Shown here: positions 60,069-64,000 of the stretch, one piece after another
How the letters are laid out: each line of letters begins with the position of its first letter
Position numbering within the stretch: position 1 is the stretch's first letter
Assembly: GCF_002343915.1 (NCBI RefSeq)
Contig: NZ_NETK01000001.1
Location: forward strand, 6,462,001-6,526,000
Length of the DNA stretch: 64,000 nucleotides
Source of the DNA: Nannocystis exedens
GTDB lineage: Bacteria > Myxococcota_A > Polyangia > Nannocystales > Nannocystaceae
Direction: 5' to 3'
Translations under genes and position numbers: made by a program
The notes under the pieces: model-generated
What the model was told of the DNA's origin: nothing
The model's database searches: none
What the model saw: the letters and a program-made list of their open reading frames with translations, nothing else

Positions 60069-61025
60069 ATGGATGCCCTGAGCGCGGTCCTTTCCCCGGT
60101 TCGTCTGCAGCGGACGCGTTGGGTCTCCACCGTCGGGCGCGCGCCGTGGGGCGTCGCCCTGCCGGTGGTCAAGAGCTGCATCCGGTTCCACTACGTGGTC
60201 CGCGGCAGCGCCTGGCTCAGCGTCGACAAGACGGACGAGCCGCGCGTCGCGCTCTCCGGTGGCGATCTCGCGGTACTTCCGCTCGGCCACGCCCATGCGC
60301 TGCGCGACCATCCGCGGAGCGCCCTCCGCAGCTTCACGGAGGTGGCGCGATGCACCCTCCACCCGACCCATGGCGTCATCCATATCGACCTCGGCGCGAA
60401 AGGCCCCGAGACGACCTTCATCACGGGCGCCTTCGTGCTCGACGACCCGCTCGCGACACCGATCCTCGCGACCCTGCCACCGCTCATCCGGATGACTCCC
60501 GACGCGGAGCAGGCGGTGCCGTCGTTCTTCGAGAACATCCAGTTCATCACCCGCGAGATCGAGACGAACCGGCCCGGGTCCGAGATCGTCCTGCTCCGGA
60601 TGGCGGACGTCATGTTCATCCAGATCCTCCGCGCCCACCTCGCGCGCTTGCCCGCGGACGGCGGCGGCTTCCTCGGGGCGCTCCGCGATCCGAGCACCGC
60701 CGCGGCGCTCGTCGCGATGCACCGGCGCGCCGAGGAGCCGTGGACGGTGGCCTCGCTCGCTGAGGAAGCGGGGCTCTCGCGCTCGGTCTTCGCGGCGCGC
60801 TTCACCGAGCTGGTCGGCGAGCCGCCGCTCGCCTATCTCACGCGGCTCCGCATGCAGAAGGCTGCGGTCCTCCTCCGCGCGGGCGCGCCGCTGGCGAAGG
60901 TCTCGCAGCTCACCGGCTACTCGTCCGAGGCATCGTTCAGCCACGCGTTCCGGAAGTGGGCCGGCGTGGCCCCCGGCGCGTGGCGGCGGCGCCTCGAGGC
61001 GAGCGACCCGAGCGCGAACGCTTGA
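60069..61025 (+). CDS. AraC family transcriptional regulator
   Basis: A 318-residue regulator. An N-terminal cupin sensor domain (VVRGSAWLSVDKTDEPRVALSGGDLAVLPLGHAHALRD, about residues 42-80) of the AraC_binding_2/cupin_6 kind is followed by a C-terminal pair of helix-turn-helix motifs (EPWTVASLAEEAGLSRSVFAARFTELVGEPPLAYL and AKVSQLTGYSSEASFSHAFRKWAGVAPGAWR). It is divergent from the SDR gene. The ATG at 60069 is in frame; an ATG at 60073 is not. Confidence 0.95.
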   Translation: MDALSAVLSPVRLQRTRWVSTVGRAPWGVALPVVKSCIRFHYVVRGSAWLSVDKTDEPRVALSGGDLAVLPLGHAHALRDHPRSALRSFTEVARCTLHPTHGVIHIDLGAKGPETTFITGAFVLDDPLATPILATLPPLIRMTPDAEQAVPSFFENIQFITREIETNRPGSEIVLLRMADVMFIQILRAHLARLPADGGGFLGALRDPSTAAALVAMHRRAEEPWTVASLAEEAGLSRSVFAARFTELVGEPPLAYLTRLRMQKAAVLLRAGAPLAKVSQLTGYSSEASFSHAFRKWAGVAPGAWRRRLEASDPSANA

Positions 61026-61097
61026 AGAAGCGCAAGCCGCAATTTCCTCGTCAGGTCCAGCACCGGAGTCGCCGAGGGTCCACGGACGCGCGCCGCG

Positions 61098-61523
61098 TCA
61101 CTGCGCGTCATACTGCACCGCGACGTCGAGGACCCACGTGACGCCGAATCGGTCCTTGAGCATCCCGTAGAGCGGCGACCATCCCGACTTTGCGAGGGGC
61201 TGCACGATCATCGCACCCGAGGCGAGCTTCTCCCAAAGCGCAGCGATCTCGTCGGCCGAGTCGCCGCGCACCGACACGAAGAACGCGTTCGCGCCAGGCT
61301 CCCACGGCAGCTTCGAGGGCACGTCGTACGCCATCACGCGGAAGCCGTTCTTGGCCGTGACCTGGCCCCACATCACCTGATCGGCCTCGGCCGGAGCCTG
61401 GACGTTGTGGGCGTCTCGATAGGTGACGATGGCGAGGTCACCGCCGAATACGGACTTGTAGAACTCGAGGGCCGCTCGAGCCTCGCCCCGGAAGTTGAGA
61501 TGATTGGTCACGGCGACGGTCAT
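61098..61523 (-). CDS. VOC/PhnB-like protein
   Basis: A 141-residue glyoxalase-fold protein of the PhnB/DUF1428-like type: NHLNFRGEARAALEFYKSVFGGDLAIVTYRD at the N-terminus, QVMWGQVTAKNGFRVMAYD in the middle and WSPLYGMLKDRFGVTWVLDV at the end. Such proteins often bind or inactivate small molecules, but many lack full metal ligands. Its ATG overlaps the stop of the TetR gene upstream (ATGA), so it is probably that regulator's target. Confidence 0.92.
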   Translation of the reverse strand: MTVAVTNHLNFRGEARAALEFYKSVFGGDLAIVTYRDAHNVQAPAEADQVMWGQVTAKNGFRVMAYDVPSKLPWEPGANAFFVSVRGDSADEIAALWEKLASGAMIVQPLAKSGWSPLYGMLKDRFGVTWVLDVAVQYDAQ

Positions 61524-62227
61524 GATTTTCTCCTTGCTGGTTCGGTTCTTGGGCGGGTTCGACGCGCGGCTCGTCGAGGCGACGAGGATTCGTGGTCCGG
61601 TGAGGGCTCGATCCCGAGGGCCGGCAGGATGACGCCGTCCACCATCGAGACGAGAAAGGTGAAGTCGAACGACTTGCGCTGGACCAAGCTCCGGTACGCG
61701 GCCATCGACGGGATGACCTGCGACAGCGTGGCGATGTCGGCGGCTGCCGAGATCTCGCCGCGCGCCACGGCTCGCTCCATCAAGGCGCGGTGGGCCGCCG
61801 CCCACGGCTCGACGACCGCGCCGTTCGCCGCCCCGGCGAGCGCCGGGTCCTGCGAGAGCAGCGAGGCGAGCGCCGTCATGATCTTGAGCCGACGCTCGCG
61901 CTCTTCGTTCGACTGGGGTTTGAACAGGCCGAGCAAGTCACCGCGAAGCGTGCCCGTGTCGGGGAGGTGCTCGAGATCGACCTGGTTGCGCTTCATCTGC
62001 GCGACGGCATCGATGATCAGCTCGGACTTCGCCGTCCACCGGCGGTAGATGGTCGCCTTGCCCACCCCGGCCCGTGCGGCCACCAGGTCCATCGTCAAGC
62101 CTGCGGCGCCCACTTCGGCGAGGACGTCGAGCGTGGCGTCGAGGAGCCTGGCATCGAGCGAAGCGTCTCTCTTGCGCCCTCGCTTCATCGCCCCGGCCTC
62201 GTCCGGTTGCTCGGTCTTGTCGTGCAT
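61520..62227 (-). CDS. TetR/AcrR family regulator
   Basis: A 235-residue regulator with helix-turn-helix at about residues 27-72 (LLDATLDVLAEVGAAGLTMDLVAARAGVGKATIYRRWTAKSEL) and a TetR_C type ligand domain, plus a basic C-terminal tail (SSSPRRAARRTRPRTEPARRKS). Methionine 14 (MKRGRKRD) is an alternative start. It is first in an operon with the VOC gene. A structured operator with two GTTTCGAAAC-like sites lies at 62304-62353 over its probable promoter. Confidence 0.92.
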   Translation of the reverse strand: MHDKTEQPDEAGAMKRGRKRDASLDARLLDATLDVLAEVGAAGLTMDLVAARAGVGKATIYRRWTAKSELIIDAVAQMKRNQVDLEHLPDTGTLRGDLLGLFKPQSNEERERRLKIMTALASLLSQDPALAGAANGAVVEPWAAAHRALMERAVARGEISAAADIATLSQVIPSMAAYRSLVQRKSFDFTFLVSMVDGVILPALGIEPSPDHESSSPRRAARRTRPRTEPARRKS

Positions 62228-62303
62228 GTCTGTGCTCGCGAGCTGCGTGCGCCGTCAACGCTGGGTGAGGAACCCTTCCGCCGGTCGAGGCGCAGCAGGG
62301 AAG

Positions 62304-62353
62304 CGATACCGTTAAGTTTCGAAACCGTCAAGTTCCGAAACTCTGCGGTATCG
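62304..62353 (-). promoter_or_regulatory. TetR-VOC promoter with tandem palindromic sites
   Basis: AAGTTTCGAAAC (62314-62325, counting from the first A) and AAGTTCCGAAAC (62330-62341) are spaced 16 bases apart inside an 8-bp inverted repeat CGATACCG (62304-62311)/CGGTATCG (62346-62353). On the minus strand a promoter TTGACG, 17-base spacer, TATCGC runs through it, with GTTTCGAAAC in the spacer. Confidence 0.7.
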
Positions 62354-62374
62354 TTTTCCGGCGCTCCAGGCTTT

Positions 62375-63049
62375 TCAGCCGGGAATTGTTCGATCCGCAT
62401 CCGCCGACCCCGGTCGATCGTCGGAGGTCGCGCGGGGCGGATCACCGCGCAGCCAGCGGGCCAGCATGCCGACCATCTCGTCGACGAGGGCGCCCGAGCA
62501 GGTGTCGTCCGGGCGCTCGAGCACGGCGTGGTAGACGACGGACCGGCAGATCGTCGCCAGCATCCAGCCGGCCAGCTCGAGCCGCGGCGACTGGACGCCG
62601 GAGGCGGCCAGGAACCCGGCCACGCCGGCCGTGCAGCGCTCGCCCGCGGTGACCGAGCGGCGGCCGCGGAGGCGCGGGACCTCCTCGGTGAAGACGCGCT
62701 GCAGCGCCGGCGCGATCGTCTGCGCGGCCACGTAGGCCTCGACCAGCGCGCGCAGCGTCGACTCGAGGTCGCCCCCGCGCGGGCGCGCCAGCGCGGCCAT
62801 CATCGCCGCGTCGGTGCGCTCGCCGTGCCGCCGCTCGAGCTCGACGACGATCGCCTCCTTGTTGGGGAAGAATTGATAGAGCGAGGCGATGTTGACCCCG
62901 GCGCGCTCGGCGATCCGGTTGGTCGTGAGGCGGGCGTAGCCGTCGCGGACTAAAATGTAAGCTGCAGCTTGCAAAACGGCGTCGACCGTGGCCTGCGAGC
63001 GAGCTTGAACGGGGCGGCGACGGGGCTCGATGCGACGCTTGGGGGCCAC
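62375..63049 (-). CDS. TetR/AcrR family regulator
   Basis: A 224-residue regulator with helix-turn-helix at about residues 17-62 (VDAVLQAAAYILVRDGYARLTTNRIAERAGVNIASLYQFFPNKEAI); the C-terminal part resembles the TetR_C_PhaR/AefR-like group. No ATG is available; a GTG at 63049 is preferred, a TTG at 63070 is possible. It is divergent from the SDR gene at 63107, which is the likely target. Confidence 0.88.
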   Translation of the reverse strand: MAPKRRIEPRRRPVQARSQATVDAVLQAAAYILVRDGYARLTTNRIAERAGVNIASLYQFFPNKEAIVVELERRHGERTDAAMMAALARPRGGDLESTLRALVEAYVAAQTIAPALQRVFTEEVPRLRGRRSVTAGERCTAGVAGFLAASGVQSPRLELAGWMLATICRSVVYHAVLERPDDTCSGALVDEMVGMLARWLRGDPPRATSDDRPGSADADRTIPG

Positions 63050-63062
63050 GCAAGATGGTCGC

Positions 63063-63098
63063 GAACACAAGCTGACGACGCAAGTGTTCAGTTATATT
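63063..63098. promoter_or_regulatory. Divergent control region with inverted repeat
   Basis: GAACAC (63063-63068) and GTGTTC (63084-63089) are inverted with a 15-base gap, followed by a -10-like TATATT (63093-63098) for the SDR gene. A -35 box is not clear. It is a candidate site for the neighbouring TetR protein. Confidence 0.45.
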
Positions 63099-63106
63099 TT
63101 GAATGA

Positions 63107-63997
63107 ATGGACGTGATGCACGACGAGCGGCCGCTCCGCGGCCTCAACTTCGTATTCAGCGGCGGGACCGCGGGCATCGGCCTGACGGCAGCGACGGCGC
63201 TGGCGCGCCGCGGGGCGGCCCTCTTGCTGCTCGGGCGGGACCGCGAGCGCGGAGAACGGGCGGTCGCCACGGTGCGTGCGGCGGGGGCGGCCGAGGCGGA
63301 GTTCCGCGCGGCCGACCTGACGACGATGGCGGGAGTGGGGCGAGCGATCGAGGCGATCGGCGCGTGGCGTCCGGCGCTGCACGGGCTGGTCCACACGGCG
63401 ATGACGGCGTCGATGCGGCGGGTCGACACGGCCGACGGGTTCGAGCGCGCGTTCGGGCTGCAGTACCTGGCCCGCTACGCGCTCAATCGCGGGCTGCTGA
63501 CGGCGCTGGCGCGCTCGGGCGACGGGCGGATCGTCCACGTGGGGGCGAAGGCGCCGGCGGGCCTGGTGCCCGACCTCGACGACCTGCAGTTCGAGCGCCG
63601 TCGCTGGTCGCTGCTGCCGGCGTTGATGTCGTCGCAGGTGCTGGGCTACCTGCACGTGCAAGCGGCGGCGCAGCGCTGGCGCGATCTACCGGTCACCACG
63701 AGCATCGCCTGCGTCGGCATGACCCGGACCGACACCGTGCGCGAGTGGCCGTGGTACATCCGCGGGCTCTACCGCCTGTTCGGCACGTCGACCGAGCGCT
63801 CGGCGGCCAACGTGGTCCGGCTGCTCACCGCGGCCGATGTCCGCGGCATGAACGGGGCGATCTTGTTCGACCCGGGGCGCTTCGAGGCGACGCCGCTGGC
63901 CCTCGACGACGCGCTGGCGCAGCGCACGTGGGAGCTGTCCGACCGGCTGGCGCGCTCGCGCGGGCTCGTGCTGCCGGAGGCGCCGGACCCGGGGTGA
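63107..63997 (+). CDS. Short-chain dehydrogenase-like protein
   Basis: A 296-residue SDR-fold protein. The cofactor loop is FVFSGGTAGIGLTAATALARRG and the adenine-ring motif region is EFRAADLTTMAGV. The usual NNAG is replaced by LVHTAMTAS, and the Ser-Tyr-Lys set is not evident (IVHVGAKAPAG stands at the Ser strand), so it may be a dehydrogenase/WW-oxidase-like member with altered catalysis. An internal part of this gene is duplicated as a remnant at 58713-58940. It is divergent from the TetR gene at 62375. Confidence 0.85.
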   Translation: MDVMHDERPLRGLNFVFSGGTAGIGLTAATALARRGAALLLLGRDRERGERAVATVRAAGAAEAEFRAADLTTMAGVGRAIEAIGAWRPALHGLVHTAMTASMRRVDTADGFERAFGLQYLARYALNRGLLTALARSGDGRIVHVGAKAPAGLVPDLDDLQFERRRWSLLPALMSSQVLGYLHVQAAAQRWRDLPVTTSIACVGMTRTDTVREWPWYIRGLYRLFGTSTERSAANVVRLLTAADVRGMNGAILFDPGRFEATPLALDDALAQRTWELSDRLARSRGLVLPEAPDPG

Positions 63998-64000
63998 CAT

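Overview
The window is very GC-rich DNA, tightly packed on both strands. It looks like a myxobacterial chromosome, most likely of the Nannocystis/Plesiocystis side of the order. This is inferred from gene content, not from a marker gene. The pointers are Thr/Ser/Gly-rich lipoprotein leaders, a myxobacterial Cys-rich repeat protein, a Ser/Thr kinase with a TPR tail, an alternative complex III plus caa3 oxidase operon, and many TetR genes. No rRNA, tRNA, CRISPR array or insertion sequence was seen.

Layout. 1-2.9 kb: an ABC exporter pair whose permease is fused to the start of an M1-peptidase-like domain and is cut by the window edge. 3.4-5.0 kb: a small self-regulated operon (lipoprotein, NAD(P)H-binding protein, TetR). 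5.5-7.2 kb: a Cys-repeat/fibrinogen-like lipoprotein. 7.3-9.2 kb: TetR plus cytochrome P450. 9.4-20.2 kb: one long minus-strand operon, actABCDEF, a small membrane protein, then coxBACD; almost every junction is a stop/start overlap. 20.5-28.7 kb: stress and miscellaneous genes (general-stress-like protein, 2OG-Fe(II) oxygenase, FUSC protein, FAD/Rieske oxidoreductase, hemerythrin-like protein, Cu/Zn SOD).

29.2-50.95 kb is the most interesting part: a catabolic island. A TetR gene and an operon headed by a 674-residue dihaem cytochrome of the rubber-oxygenase (RoxA) type carry the same 21-bp operator over their promoters. The RoxA-like gene lies 10 bases from three acyl-CoA dehydrogenase genes. 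They are followed by a zinc alcohol dehydrogenase, a GXWXG/DUF4334 protein, an acyl-CoA ligase and a coniferyl-type aldehyde dehydrogenase. A second RoxA-like lipoprotein, a DUF3556 membrane protein, an aminoglycoside-phosphotransferase-like kinase paired with another acyl-CoA dehydrogenase, a thiolase and a FadB-type protein complete it. The reading offered is oxidative cleavage of an unsaturated, isoprenoid-like hydrophobic substrate outside the cytoplasm, then oxidation to an acid, CoA activation and beta-oxidation. The substrate is an inference.

51-64 kb: a TIGR04141/DUF6119-type protein (possible defence gene, transferred), a TetR, a frameshifted haem/copper monooxygenase lipoprotein, a TPR kinase, a broken partial copy of the SDR gene at the right edge, an SDR/AraC divergent pair with clear direct-repeat sites, a TetR/VOC pair with a structured operator, and a TetR/SDR divergent pair. 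A short hairpin repeat, TGTCC-N4-GGACA and variants, is scattered through the window between and inside genes.
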